Positions 36,381-48,179 of a DNA stretch of 64,000 bases are shown here, piece by piece. The stretch's first letter is position 1; every line of letters starts with the position of its first letter. The DNA is from Megalonaias nervosa (taxonomy: Eukaryota; Mollusca; Bivalvia; Unionida; Unionidae). The notes under the pieces are model-generated. The model was not told the DNA's origin. It made no database searches and saw nothing but the letters and a program-made list of their open reading frames with translations. The translations under genes were made by a program, and so were the position numbers. The stretch spans positions 1 to 64,000 of the forward strand of contig JAECUM010011168.1 of assembly GCA_016617855.1 (NCBI GenBank), read 5' to 3'.

Positions 36381-38019
36381 CCTCATCTGCCTTTTTGTAT
36401 ACTTCAAATACATTTTTATTAACAATGTCTATGTCTCCAAAACTTGCATTTGAGGGCTACAGTCGGCCATGATCTTTGCCGTGTGCTAAAACCGTGCAAT
36501 AGTATCATTTTTCAATTTTATATCTTTTCTGCGGATATCTTTGATGACTTTCGTCTATATTATCATCAAGCTACGATACTCAAATTTTGAGTGAAAATCC
36601 GGTTGAAAATTCCTTGATTTTCAAAAGTTCTGCATTGCTCCATGTCTATAACATTGTTCACTGGAGTCATAGAGTTACAAGTTTAAAAGTAAGAGAGCCT
36701 AGTACTGAGGGGCGAGTTTTTGACTCTTGGTTTTATGATATTTATTAGAATGTCTTTGAAGGATTGTCACAATACCTCCAAACTAGTGTACATCCAAAGC
36801 CAATGAGCACATAGTAAGTTCAATGAGTGTTTTAAATAAATGATTTCTCTCGGGTTATATGTAAGCACGACTGTTAATCCTGATGAAAGTAGTTTTTCAT
36901 AGACTGACTGAAAACAAGAATAAATTATTTGTTTACCTGACCCTATGTTTCTTGACCTACGAAGTATTATAATGGGAATATTTCCAACGGAAAAGCCTTG
37001 CATAAGTGCAACCAAGACTAACCTTGGAATATTTGTACGAAAACATTTTGTTTGCAATTTACAATCATTTTTGGATAAATGTTAGTTGCGTAAACATTGC
37101 AACTTTAAAACATGGATAAAAGTTAAGCACACAATAAATGTACATAACACCTACCCTCTTAAAGACAAAAAAGATTTATGCTTTAAAGTTTTCTCTTACA
37201 TATTTGCCAAATATATATCTGACACTATAATGATTAAGACTGCTTAGAAAGATGTCATATGAATGATACAAAATATATGAAAACAAAGGCAATATAGTGC
37301 TTCTATACATGTGAAAGGAAAACAATCTCATTATCTTTCATCCGATGTGTCTAATGTCAGTATTTTATTTCTGCAGCGTTACACGTCATTTCAACAATCT
37401 AAGATTTTTGGTTTTCATTTTATTAATGAAAGTAAGGGGGTTATGATCACTGATTACAATAATCATAGAAGGAACTGATCTAGTAAATACTTCAAATTAC
37501 TTCTAAGCTGGGATCAAGGCCATGAAGTCTTTCTCGAATGGAAATAATTTATCTGTTCTTGGGGTTCTGTTATTTCGAAACAAAGCACACTGGATCATCA
37601 GCACCATTCTTATCTTCTTAAATAAATTCTGAACCGGTATTCCACACCGTTTACATTAACAAACATTTTAAACAATTGACTGAAAACTGGAGCTGAAAGA
37701 ACCTTTAAGCATGGAATTTAATTAGTCAAAAGATTCCTGGTCTTGTCATACCAACGAAATTTAGATCTCTTATGTAACAACTTTGTCAAAGGCTCGGTAA
37801 TTTTGTAGAAATCTGAGAACAATTTCCTACAATAGCCAGCCATATATAAAATATTGAATCAATTGCATTTTACTGATACACACTGGGAATTCCGAGATAG
37901 CCTTGGTCTTAACTTCTAGAGTTTTTACATGACATTGTAACACAGTGTGTCCTTACAATGTAACACAAAAACAGCAAAAATCACTTTTACCTCAATTAAC
38001 CGTCAGATCTGCATCACTG
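36375..38019. other. No gene recognised
   Basis: AT-rich sequence without a recognisable exon or transposon domain. Confidence 0.4.
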
Positions 38020-38736
38020 AGTCAATCAATGAATTTCCGAATGGTTACCAAATCATCTTTCAAGGTATTGTCGTAGATGATGACTTGATTGATGTACGCA
38101 TCACAATTATCCTGACCAGATCATGTTTATTAAATGCTGGAATGTTGACGGATCATTTCTATATAAAAATGTCATGCCTTATTTTGATAATGTTGACCTG
38201 GAGGTGCAAATGCCGAAATTTCTTTTTCTCTTTCCGTGAACGGAATTTGTCAGAATCAGTTTAGATTCATTCTCCAGTAAATATTGAATTTATTTTTTCA
38301 AACATTCCTGCTTGAAAGTAATCATCCAGTAAGGATGCCGTTTCACAGTTGTAGAATCAACAATCTCAAGGTCATGGTAGATTTCATTTGTTCTAGTTGG
38401 AACACCCGGAAACAATTGCTCATATTCACATAATAGTTGTTGTAAATGATTATTTTCGTGCGGTTGTAGATGTAAAAGTTTCCGTTCCAGATTGTTTTGT
38501 TTCATTTTTCTGAGATTCCTTAAGCCAAAGTGGCTACAGCCGGATTGCGTTGTATCGATTACACCCCTACTGTGTGCGACAGGTACAACTGAATCGATTG
38601 AATAATTATCTGGGCTATCTCTACCAAAATACTCAAAAACATTTAAACTGAACAGGATTTTGAAATACGGACATGAAAGCGAGACCCTTATCACGAGGAT
38701 AAAAATTCCTTTCCTGTGTATTTTTTCCATACCCAA
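38020..38736 (-). pseudogene. Gypsy reverse transcriptase fragment
   Basis: The upstream part (38736-38290) ends with FPGVPTRTNEIYHDLEIVD...HPYWM, the approach to the RT domain in gypsy polyproteins. After a deletion of the first RT motifs the sequence resumes near 38240 with QIPFTEREKEISAF. It continues through a degenerate catalytic region (AYINQVIIY near 38085, where the catalytic aspartates are lost) to TIRKF. Several stops confirm a dead fragment. Confidence 0.7.
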
Positions 38737-39479
38737 ATTTTATATTTGTCTGAGTAATGTGAAGGTTAGTTCTTGGTAATTCGGAACTCTTTGACAACTT
38801 ATATTTGAAAGCAGAGACATAGTCAAGAATATTAATCTTTTAATCTTCATTTCGAAGAGATTTCTCTTTTAATAACTTCAATGGTCAACGTAATGAATAT
38901 AAAAAAACACTTCAAAATACTAAAATCAAATGATTATTGAACTGATTCCCTAAAAGCAAACAACAGAAATGTACATCCTCGCCCAAATCTTTCCTGTATC
39001 AGAGCAATATAACCGAATAATGTTCTTAAACATCTGATGAAATCATTCTTAAGCCTTTTGATGTTCAGGGTGACAGGCACATGATTTATACCGTTGGTTG
39101 CCTAATGTATGCATAACTTGATTAGACTGGACAGATTTGGGAAGGAAAAACAAGTATAAACAATTTTTATCAAAACTTATACTATGGCTTAAGTTTTAAT
39201 ATTTCTCGAAGGAATTGCCTCTTACAAAACGTGCACCCATTATGGTTTTATGTATATCTATATTGTGTGGTTAACTTTTGTCCATGATTGTTGATTGTAA
39301 AGGTTATGTGAATACAACATATTCCATACATGTAGCTACATTGTTCCGTGATTGTAAATTGTACCTTAGAATAATGTAAACATGTTGACATTAAAAGGTT
39401 CTACTAGGCTTACATTGATTCTGTCTTGTTTAGAAATTAAAAATAAATTGTTCAATAATATTTGAGTTCGAAGTCTAGC
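38737..39479. other. No gene recognised
   Basis: AT-rich sequence between the RT fragment and an LTR-like repeat. Confidence 0.35.
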
Positions 39480-40077
39480 CTTGGAGTGATTTAGAAAAGA
39501 TCATAAATAATATGTTTAATAATATCTGATACAAGATCTAGCCTTGGAATGTCTAGAAGAGAACATGTTTACATATTTGATGTGAAAGTGACCCACATAT
39601 TGGTCATATTATTGTATCTTAGGTTTGTATACAAGTTTGGAAGTAAACAGAATAATTTATTCCTACGTTAAGTTTAGTTGTGTTCAGATATTATTTGAGA
39701 ATAATCGTTTATTTAACACTATTAATTGAAATTACAAAGTGTTGATTTACATTATGGACTAACTCACTATTTTCGAATTATTGTTAATTCATTCAAGTAC
39801 ATTCTGGATTATATCATTGCGATATGTCAAGACTGTTGACAGCTTATCCTAGACTAGTGGCGCATAAGTATATTTAATACTGGAATTCATTCGGAACGCT
39901 CTGCGTTTGGACTTTTGATATAATTGTAGGATTATTTAAGACTAAATTCTCAATACTGTAAGTGTCTTTTAAATTTTCACTTTACAATCTATGAAAATAA
40001 ATTGTCTGTTGAATTTTACTAAACCTGTTGGTTTTGCACTTTTATGTTACTTAGTATAAGATCATAGAGTTTTAACA
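39480..40077 (-). repeat. LTR-like repeat, probably 3' LTR of the fragment to its right
   Basis: Read leftward it begins TGTTAAAACTCTATGATC, followed by the same AACAGACAATTTATTTTC-type block as the other LTR-like copies. It lies downstream of leftward gypsy integrase sequence (40139-40483), which is where a 3' LTR belongs. Confidence 0.5.
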
Positions 40078-40138
40078 ATAATCAACACGTATTGCTTGAT
40101 TGACTTGGTCTTAGGTTAGGAACCGACCCAGTCTATCA

Positions 40139-40483
40139 TTATTCTGCTAAATGATTGTCAAATGCAGGAATATGTTGCAGATGAGCCTTCGGTATCTTTC
40201 GATTGAGTTTTCCTACATTTTGACAAGTGTCACAAGATCTACAGTATTTAAAACGATCACATCCAATTGTCTGCGAATCAAAGTGATTAAAGGTTCTGTG
40301 GCAAGTCTTATTGATTCCTAAATTAGAAGCCATGGGAAAACGGCTAGACAATGAATTGTCCTGTCTATAAAACTTCAGAAGAATATTTATCCGCTCACTG
40401 ACCACTCGTCCACATTGCTCTCCCTTTTCTCCCAAGGACCCCATTTTTCCAAACATACCAAACTGGTGCTTGTGTGGCTTCAT
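40139..40483 (-). pseudogene. Gypsy integrase zinc-binding (H2C2) fragment
   Basis: The leftward frame contains CRSCDTCQNVGKLNRKIPKAHL, the end of the HHCC zinc-binding domain and the linker to the core of gypsy integrases. The preceding residues (TFNHFD...RFKY) fit the histidine side. The catalytic core is absent. Confidence 0.7.
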
Positions 40484-40814
40484 TTTCGAAAATAACCCTC
40501 TGAAACAAAACAGGAGACCTCAGGATCTTCTTCCTGCTCAACAAAGAATGATTATGTTTTGTTACCGGTATTAGAATAGAGAGAATGAGTAGTTGAAAGA
40601 GGATAACTGTGATCAATATCTATTGATTGATCACTACTAAGAGCACAAGTGACCTCGTCAAAAGACTGAGCAACAAATGTGTCAGCTAAATGAATAATTT
40701 ACTAATCAACATTATTCTCAAAAGTTCTTTTTTGCTGTAGCTCTTGTAGAATCATATTCAGGATACAAATCAGGGATTCATTCTCGATAGGATCAGGTTT
40801 TGATCTAAACATGG

Positions 40815-41010
40815 CTAGTCAATTACAAATAGATTACCTACGACTTTATCTCTGGTTAGGTCAACGTCTAGTAATAAATAAGCACCATCAATAGGTAAAA
40901 AATGCACTCTTCCTACAGTAACACGTGATGAAACTACGTCTGATGCCAAATTGACACGATGGAGAGGAACATTAGTAAAGCCGCATTCTGCTTCCTGAAT
41001 AAGAACACGT
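40815..41010 (-). pseudogene. Gypsy protease-RT linker fragment
   Basis: Leftward frame with VPLHRVNLASDVVSSRVTV and LPIDGAYLLLDVDLTRDKVV, which matches the conserved linker after the retropepsin of animal gypsy elements. With 40139-40483 and the LTR-like 39480-40077 it forms a second, heavily deleted gypsy copy. Confidence 0.6.
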
Positions 41011-41144
41011 TCACTCACTGGAAGAAGATTTCTCAAACAAGTATTTCTCTTTCTTTTGTGTGAATTGTGTTTCCCTCTCCTTTTCTTCTCTGCAGCTATA
41101 TTTCTCGTGAGTATTTTTCTTCTGCCTCTCCCAATCCCCATGCA

Positions 41145-41221
<77 letters not shown>

Positions 41222-41262
41222 AATGTGTATATATATATATATATTATATATATATATATACG
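41145..41262. repeat. (TA)n microsatellite
   Basis: TA array with a few interruptions. Confidence 0.9.
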
Positions 41263-41689
41263 CAATAAACTGACAACGAACAATGCAAAACTAGTATGTA
41301 ACCAGCCTGAACGTTTTCGACTCCTAGTGAGTCTTTTTCAAAGGCATATACAAAACATAGACAAGACAAACAAATAAAACAGAAAAACCGTAGTGTTTGC
41401 TAAACTTTACATGGCTGTTTCTACAGGAATTAAACCTTTAAATTGATTATATTTCAACTAGTTTATTTCAACTTGTTGCGGATACCGGAAAATATTTGTA
41501 TTGACCTAGAAATAGATGAGCCATAATGACATATGTTATTTTATGTACATTTATATAAGCGCAAATTATATCCCGGATATTTCATTGTCATAGCAGTAAT
41601 TGTAGGCTATTAAGCACATTTAGAGAATTATTTAAAAGAGAATGTGTCGGCTGCAAAATATAATTTTATTTGCGCATGGCTGTCTTTTT

Positions 41690-42430
41690 CTAGTCCTCTT
41701 GGTTTAAACCGCTTGGTTTCAATGTTCTAAGACGGCGTATCCAGTAAGATTCATTTTCTTTCCTGGTTTCGGAACTCCAGTTGGGGTTGTGAACAATTGC
41801 AATGAGTATTATATCACTGAAAGTGTGGCCAGGGGAGGAGAAGTGTTCTGCGACCGGGCTTCTGTACAGCTTCATTGTCATCCAATCATATCTATGAAGG
41901 TTCATCCTTTTGTGTAGCTTTGCAGTCGCTCCGACACACTGAAGGCTACAGATCGTACATGTGATGAGATAAATTACATTCTCTGCTTTGCACGTTTTAT
42001 TAAGGCCCTGTATGTTATTTTTTCTTTAGTCACTGTGCTAGAAAATGTCCTGGTCTCTATCATATATTGACAGGTTTTGCATCTTTTATCGCCACAGGGG
42101 CCAGATTGACTAATGTGGTCTTGATTAGTAATTGGCGTTAGCTTCGCCCTTGAGGTTTTTTGGTCTCCAGTAGGCTACTACAGGTTTGTTTGGAAGGATT
42201 AACTTTAACGCGTCCGACGATTCCACGATGGGCCGGTGTTTCGCGATGATATTACCTACTTTGGGGTTGTCTGGATGGTAGGTCAGGATAAATGGTATCC
42301 TATCAGCCTATTCCTTCTTTCCATATTTTAGTAGGTCATCGCGGTTAGTTTGTTTAGCCCTTCGGGTTGCCTCCGCAATCAGATCTTTGTCATAGCCTCG
42401 GTAAAATTAAATGTTTAGATAGCTCTTCAG
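41690..42430 (-). pseudogene. Penelope-like element: connecting region and GIY-YIG endonuclease
   Basis: The leftward translation ends with a Penelope-type GIY-YIG segment (NVIYLITC, QCVGAT, then LHRYD, PVAEHFSSPGHTF and ESYWIRRLRTLKPSGLNQ). Upstream of it (42360-42050), interrupted by stops, is the region between RT and endonuclease (FILTYHPDN, KVGNIIAKH). It is a dead copy. Confidence 0.75.
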
Positions 42431-42529
42431 ACCTTTTTCCACAACGTTACCATCATATCTTCAGGACACGATATGCGAACCATTACTGCCAGATACATTG
42501 CTTGTTTCCTTAGACATCACATCTTTGTA

Positions 42530-42850
42530 TACTAACATACCGCACAACGAAGAGATACAGGCGCGTAGAGAAGCATGGGAAACAAGAACTGTACAGTCCA
42601 CCCGCACACTTCCTAGTCCAACACCTGGAGCTTGTCCTAAAGCTCCATAACTTTGAATTTAATGAAGAAAACTACCTCCAAATCAATGGAACCGCAATGG
42701 GTACAAAAATAGCCCCTTCCTATGCTAATATTTTTATGAGAAAACTGGAGGATCGACTTTTAGCATCGGCTGATCTTACACCATACCAGTGGGTACGCTT
42801 TATCGATGATATAGAAATGAAGTGGCAACATGGAAGAGAAAGTCTGGATG
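42530..42850 (+). pseudogene. Penelope-like element: reverse transcriptase fragment, opposite strand
   Basis: Rightward frame with [16 protein letters not shown] and [11 protein letters not shown], the central motifs of Penelope-like RTs including the catalytic DD. One frameshift lies near 42600. It faces away from the GIY-YIG fragment, so the two pieces are an inverted (head-to-head) arrangement. Confidence 0.75.
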
Positions 42851-43084
42851 ATTTTGGAGTTTTTTTTAAACAGATTATAATTAAAGACAATTATTTAAAA
42901 AATAAATTTGATTTTGAAAACAACCCTGTCTTGTTCTATGAATATTTCATAGAATTTCTTCAGTAATATAGAAATTAGATTTTGGGGGCCCATTGTCCTC
43001 ATTTCTCACCGGGACAGCACAGCCCAGTAACCGAAAATGGTAATTGCGACCTAGATCAAGTAGAGGAGTTTATAATCTTATTTA

Positions 43085-43604
43085 CTCGAGAAAATTCTCA
43101 TTTTTGAATTTAACATTTGATCATTCCTATTGTTCTGTCAATATTTCATTCGGGTGGAATTATTTTATTTAAATTATTATTCACTGGAAATACAAACTGC
43201 TCATCTTTAATATTCTTTGACTGGGACATTAATTTGGAATAATAGTGAATTAAGACAAGAATATTATATGATCATATTATTGTGATATATCAAAATACTT
43301 AGCACATCATCACAATTCAGGCCATTAGTACATTACCACTTTCGAGACTACAGGCACATCAACACGTTCAATATTGGAATTTATTTGGAATACCACTGGA
43401 ATTCACAAGGAACTTTATACATTTGGACTTGTGATGAATCTTTCAAGACTATTTGGGATTTAATTAGCATTACTGTAAGTTCTTTTGAAATTTTCAGTTT
43501 GTATTCTAGGGAAATACATTATTTGTTGAACTTTAAAAAGCCTTGTTGGTTATCGCTCTTTACTGTTGCTTTAGTTTAAGACCACAGAGTCGTAATTCTA
43601 CATA
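43085..43604 (-). repeat. LTR-like dispersed repeat, copy 3
   Basis: Matches 2835-3655 and 19925-20745 (GGTGGAATTATTTTATTTAAATT block, CACATCA blocks) and ends GACCACAGAGTCGTAATTC. Confidence 0.5.
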
Positions 43605-43909
43605 CAGCTATGGACAGCCCTTTAAAGAGACAATTGCCGTCAACTGTTGTCAGAATTGGTTGACAGAACATTCTAAGTATGTGATAGAGTTGAAGTTAAT
43701 GCGTAACACTGATCTGTTGAAAGATACTCCTTTTGCACTTTCACAGTGATCTGGCAAGAGTGTTTTTTCTTCTCTTTTTGCCATGAACATCAGGTGATCA
43801 AAACTGTTTTCGGCAGCCAACAATGCAGTTCTTTGTGTTAAGCCAGTATAACGTGGAATATTGATCCTAATATAACCAAAACGTAATCACTACCTCAAAT
43901 GAAGTTTTA

Positions 43910-43949
43910 ATATATATATATATATATATATATACAGTTATATATATAG

Positions 43950-43981
<32 letters not shown>

Positions 43982-43983
43982 AG

Positions 43984-44073
<90 letters not shown>
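43910..44073. repeat. (TA)n microsatellite
   Basis: The longest TA array in the window, with two interruptions. Confidence 0.95.
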
Positions 44074-44078
<5 letters not shown>

Positions 44079-44310
44079 CATATTTTGTCAAAATATTTGT
44101 GCATAGGCATAAATAGTCTTTAAGTCTAATAGATCGTTTTTAAAAAAGTATGTTCTGCTGTAACACACTGTAAATTTCGCATTATTTTCTAAAAACACAA
44201 TTGGGAATGCCACAAAAATAATAGGGAAAAATCCAAATCACAGATTAAAAAACCATATATTGCATAATTACTATTTTGAAACTGTCCTTATACTGCCGCT
44301 GTGTTAACTG
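44060..44310 (-). repeat. Inverse copy of the repeat at 22230-22495
   Basis: See 22230-22495. The order is again (TA)n then TTTGTCAAAATATTT and so on. Confidence 0.75.
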
Positions 44311-45530
44311 AGTTAAAGGTAGCGCCTGCCTACTTTGCTACTTGTGATTCTAACACGCGTCAGCTCGTGTTAATAGGATTACAATAGTAATTCCCTGTCA
44401 TATACCGTAAATTTTATATCAACAGTAAATAAGTCTCCGTCCTTGTACTGCCGTTATGTTAATTAAGTTAAACAGATATAATAAAAGAATGATCAACATG
44501 TGGACAGAGCAAACATTTTCTAATTCTTATATATTTACTCATCTAAATTTTGTATCAACAGTAAATATTTTCCAATTAGTATTTGTCCAGTATCTGTCCA
44601 TCTTTGCCGTGTCTATTTCTTCTTCAATCACTTACCGTAATTGAATATTTTTAGAAATTTACACGAGGAAACGTCACTGTCATTAAGAAAGAGAAAGAGG
44701 ATAAGTAACAATTCAACCTATTTTTGGTCAAAATATATAATTATATAAAGAAAAAGTCAAAACTATCAAAACAGACAAAACAAATATTTCTAAGTCTTCT
44801 TTATTTATTTGTATAAATTTTGTATCAACAGTAAATACTTTCCAGTTTTATAAGTATATAACATCTCTGTACTGTCTTTGCGTTTTTATTATTCCTTGTC
44901 TCAACACTTATCGTAATTAAACATTTTTAGAAAGTTAAAGAAGAAATTTCATGATCAGTTTGATAAACGCAGAGTAGAAGAAACGTCCATATGTGAAAAA
45001 TTTAATTATTTAAAGAAACAAACTAGATAAGATAACATCTCTAACTGTAAGGGCTCATATTTAAAGCGTTGTTAGTATGGTGCACCTAAAACAATAACGT
45101 ACAGTGATCTATAAAGACGAGCACCCTAGAGTAGCCTAGGCCAGTCGGCCACCAGGGAACCTGAAATAAAAGTAACAGAGGAACAAAATACATATTAATA
45201 TATAGTTTTTTGTATCCATTTACAATAATATGAAAATTTAGATAGTAGTGGCATTCAGCTTGAATATACAGTAAAGTTCATGTATATATTATTAGGGTAA
45301 CTAAATATAAACAAGATGTATCGTCCTGTAATTGAGTACGGATGAAACAATACACCTCTGCCAGGTATTGATATGTTTGTCAATACACAACATATGATAG
45401 GATACATTACTGATACACATATGCTCTTGATGGTCTTTTCATTTTTTGAAGGTCTGTCATTGGTAGGGTGTTGCCATTTTATATGTGCTGACATATTGGT
45501 TGTCTTTCCAGTATGCAGATTACAGGCAGA
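44311..45530. other. No gene recognised; flank of the large element
   Basis: Contains a recurrent TTTTGTATCAACAGTAAATA motif (44551 and 44818 regions) but no coding signal. The left CATAG target duplication is at 45531-45535. Confidence 0.5.
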
Positions 45531-45535
45531 CATAG

Positions 45536-45719
45536 AGCAGCAGAGAGGGTGAACCCTACAACTTTGCAGAGACCTTATTTTTTGAAACTAAAGGTTCCTA
45601 CGAAGGCTGAAAAAAGAAGTTTTTGCATTAATAATGAAAACTTCTCTAATTGACCAGATTTTTTCCGAATTTTTCACGTGCTGGTCACTCAATTTTTGTC
45701 GTTCACCCTCTCTGCTGCT
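45536..45719 (+). repeat. Left terminal inverted repeat
   Basis: 184 bases, matching the inverse of 61959-62142 with only a few differences near 45666. Each TIR is itself bounded by a 19-base inverted repeat: it opens AGCAGCAGAGAGGGTGAAC and closes with its exact complement. Confidence 0.95.
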
Positions 45720-45726
45720 ATGGTTT

Positions 45727-46392
45727 TTATCCAAAAATTGTATCAAGTCCGTTACGATATCTTGACCTCGGATCATGTAAATTTATTGTTAGAAAACCAA
45801 AGGGAGCAGCTTGTGCTTTTGAAAAGAAATTTTTAAATTTGTTCATGTCCATGTCCCCAGAACACCAAGTATAATAAATATTTTGCAGCGTATGATTATC
45901 AACTCCGTTGAACAAAACTAAAATGTTACAGTTATCCCTGATCACTTTTGGAATTTGTGTATAACGCTGTGTAACATAAATCACGTCTGTGTTTTTGTGA
46001 CGGCCTCGTGAAAATATCCGAGCTGGATTGGATTGTTTGTCCAGCATGACATCATCGTATACCACGAGGTTATTAATGAATCCATCCAGATCATCTACAG
46101 ATGGCGCTTCATCAATATCAGTAATAAAGTCTATGACTTCACTGTCTTCATGCAACAATTTTGCGTTTTCATTAAAATCTTTAAGTACTTCGTAACATCG
46201 CTGATCATCTACAGATGGTGCTATCAAATATAATTTATCCCACTTCAGCCATCTCATTATTAGATTAAGTAATAATTGCGTTTTTCCACTTCCGGACGGA
46301 CCTATTATAATCATTCTGATAGAATTTGGTAACGCTGGATGGTGCTTTACTGGCTCTTGTTTTCGTGTCGCAGAAAAGTCAATTATATCCAT
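45727..46392 (-). CDS. DNA-packaging ATPase (A32/FtsK-HerA type), complete
   Basis: 221 residues, stop only 8 bases inside the left TIR. Walker A GPSGSGKT at 31-38, Walker B LVVYDD at 109-114, and the VTQRYTQIPKVIRDN segment at 140-154 that follows Walker B in Polinton and virophage packaging ATPases. It is expected to pump DNA into the procapsid. It is divergent in sequence from the ATPase at 1-393. It diverges from the PLA2 gene with a 12-base gap between the two start codons, so the promoters must overlap coding sequence. Confidence 0.9.
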   Translation of the reverse strand: MDIIDFSATRKQEPVKHHPALPNSIRMIIIGPSGSGKTQLLLNLIMRWLKWDKLYLIAPSVDDQRCYEVLKDFNENAKLLHEDSEVIDFITDIDEAPSVDDLDGFINNLVVYDDVMLDKQSNPARIFSRGRHKNTDVIYVTQRYTQIPKVIRDNCNILVLFNGVDNHTLQNIYYTWCSGDMDMNKFKNFFSKAQAAPFGFLTINLHDPRSRYRNGLDTIFG

Positions 46393-46404
46393 ATAATAAA
46401 TAAT

Positions 46405-46908
46405 ATGAGTCTATATTGTGTTGGATGCAGAGCACCTACACATACTGCTGAATTAACGACAATAACAACAAAAAATAAAAGACGAGCACTTACAGGTAAG
46501 TGTGTGAAATGTGGCACCAAGAAATATAAGTTTATTTCATCAAAAACAGGTGGGGGGGATATTGCTGCTTCGTTAGGAAAATTACCAGGAACTCCATGGG
46601 CTAAATACCCTGGTGAGAAACATTTACCCGGATATAATTATTGTGGTCCAGGAACTCGACTTGATATCCGACTTGACCAACGAGATCAACCAAAACCAGG
46701 AGAGTATCCAGTAAATAAGATTGATCAAGCGTGTCACGTTCATGATGTCGCGTATAAAAGTAATGATTTGCAACAACGACATCTCGCAGATGTGAAATTG
46801 ATTCATGCATTAAATTCTATACCTAATAAATCTCTCAGAGATAAATTCGCTAGTTTTCTAGTAAAAACTGCTATGAAACGTAAACTAGTGCTAGGGGCTG
46901 GCAATTAA
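46405..46908 (+). CDS. Zinc-ribbon plus parvovirus-VP1-type phospholipase A2
   Basis: 167 residues from ATG 46405 (an earlier in-frame ATG at 46339 would overlap the ATPase start and is less likely). The N-terminus is a four-cysteine ribbon (C5-x2-C8, C33-x2-C36). The C-terminal part has the calcium loop NYCGPGT (78-84), the catalytic helix DQACHVHDVAY (His113-Asp114) and a later Asp129 in LADVKL. In parvoviruses this PLA2 breaches the endosomal membrane during entry; a similar role in the virion is inferred. All catalytic residues are present and the ORF is intact. It is followed 17 bases later by the integrase. Confidence 0.88.
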   Translation: MSLYCVGCRAPTHTAELTTITTKNKRRALTGKCVKCGTKKYKFISSKTGGGDIAASLGKLPGTPWAKYPGEKHLPGYNYCGPGTRLDIRLDQRDQPKPGEYPVNKIDQACHVHDVAYKSNDLQQRHLADVKLIHALNSIPNKSLRDKFASFLVKTAMKRKLVLGAGN

Positions 46909-46925
46909 ATTATATAACTATCATA

Positions 46926-47912
46926 ATGGAATCTGTTTATTATTCCCCGAGAGGGTATTGGAGAGGTAAAGCAGCGATTAGTAAACTCGCCGAAGCAGCA
47001 AAAGTTTCACGTGATGTTGCTGCATCATGGTTAGCACGACAGGCAATATGGCAAATCTTCCTGAGTCCACCTAAAAGAATTCAGTACGCGCATTTTGATG
47101 TTAGCGTTCCTAATGAAGTTCATCAAGCAGATATTTTGTTTTTACCACACGATACCATTAAAACACGTAGACGTCAATACACGTATAGATACGCGTTAAC
47201 TGTCGTTGATGTTGCGAGTAGATATAAAGAAGCGGAGCCATTATCAACAAAGACAGCATCTGAAGTTGCATCTGCGTTTGAGCGCATTTATCAACGTGGT
47301 GGTTTACGATGGCCACGGTTATTACAAGTTGATCCTGGTAAAGAATTTCTTGGAGTAGTATCATCGTTGATGAAGAAACATAACGTTAAAATCAGACGAG
47401 GACATACTGAAATTCATCGTGATCAGGCAATCGTTGAACGATTTAATAGAACACTTGCTGAGCGGTTATTTGGATACCAATATGCAAAGGAAATATCTAT
47501 TGACTTTAAGGATAGATCTCGTGAATGGGTTGCAAGATTACCGAGTGTGATAGCTGCGTTGAATAAGGAAATTACTCGTGCAACTTCCATGAAACCTTCT
47601 AATGCGATCAAAAAAATATATATACCCCGTAGCAATGGCTACGGACAATAACGTGAATCTTTCTCTCAACCAGTATTAGGTAATGTAACTGTAAGATATT
47701 TATATGAACCTGGCGAACTTGAAGGTGGTAAAAAAAGAGCAACCGATCCTATCTGGAGCGTGACTACACATACAATTTCTAGCGTGGTAAGATCCACTAG
47801 TAGACCTCCAATCTACAGACTAGATTCTACAGCTCCTCAACGTGGATTTGTACGTGAACAATTGCAAGTAATTCCTGAGGATACGCAATTACCACCAAGT
47901 TCAATTTTGTAA
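46926..47912 (+). pseudogene. Polinton DDE integrase with one in-frame stop
   Basis: The N-terminal helical region (YYSPRGYWRGKAAISKL) is typical of Polinton integrases. The catalytic triad is Asp69 (QADILFL), Asp136 (QVDPGKEF) and Glu171 (IVERFNRTL), a D,D34E spacing. A TAA at 47649-47651 ends the ORF at 241 residues. The same frame then continues open for another 86 codons to TAA 47910-47912, encoding the expected C-terminal region with RYLYEPGELEGG...ATDPIWS. So one nonsense change removes the C-terminal DNA-binding part. The 3' end overlaps the leftward HNH-like frame by 12 bases. Confidence 0.85.
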
Positions 47913-48179
47913 ACGTCCAGAGCCTCGACGTCGATTACACTCAAGACAGGTCAGCATCACATTATCACGTGTATGACCGAGATCACTATTAATTCTGTCT
48001 ACGGTAAATTGTCTTGGATTAAAACACTGCCATGACATATTACAGTTGCAACTTGCGCAATGATTATTCTGTTGTTGTCTTAGTGTTATAATAAATTCAG
48101 CATCAAGATCATTATTATTATTATTATTATTTTTGTCACACTGTTTATAACCCGCTAATTGTTTCCTTATTACAGCAGC
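47901..48179 (-). CDS. HNH-like zinc domain, in another frame after PolB-helicase
   Basis: The frame is open leftward from 48179 to TGA 47901-47903 but has no ATG before the domain. It runs through an Asn tract made by an (ATT)n repeat (48113-48131). It then encodes C-x2-C and C-x2-C pairs around FTVDRINSDLGHTRDNVMLTCLECN, the layout of HNH/McrA nucleases with structural zinc. It overlaps the last codons of the polymerase-helicase gene in a different frame. It may be its C-terminal domain joined by frameshifting, or severed by an indel near 48172-48180. Confidence 0.6.
   Translation of the reverse strand, partial: AAVIRKQLAGYKQCDKNNNNNNNDLDAEFIITLRQQQNNHCASCNCNMSWQCFNPRQFTVDRINSDLGHTRDNVMLTCLECNRRRGSGRLQN

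Noticed and set aside
38020..40483. One contiguous gypsy element from the RT and integrase fragments
   Set aside because: On the leftward strand integrase (40139-40483) precedes RT (38020-38736), the reverse of the gypsy order, so they are separate fragments.
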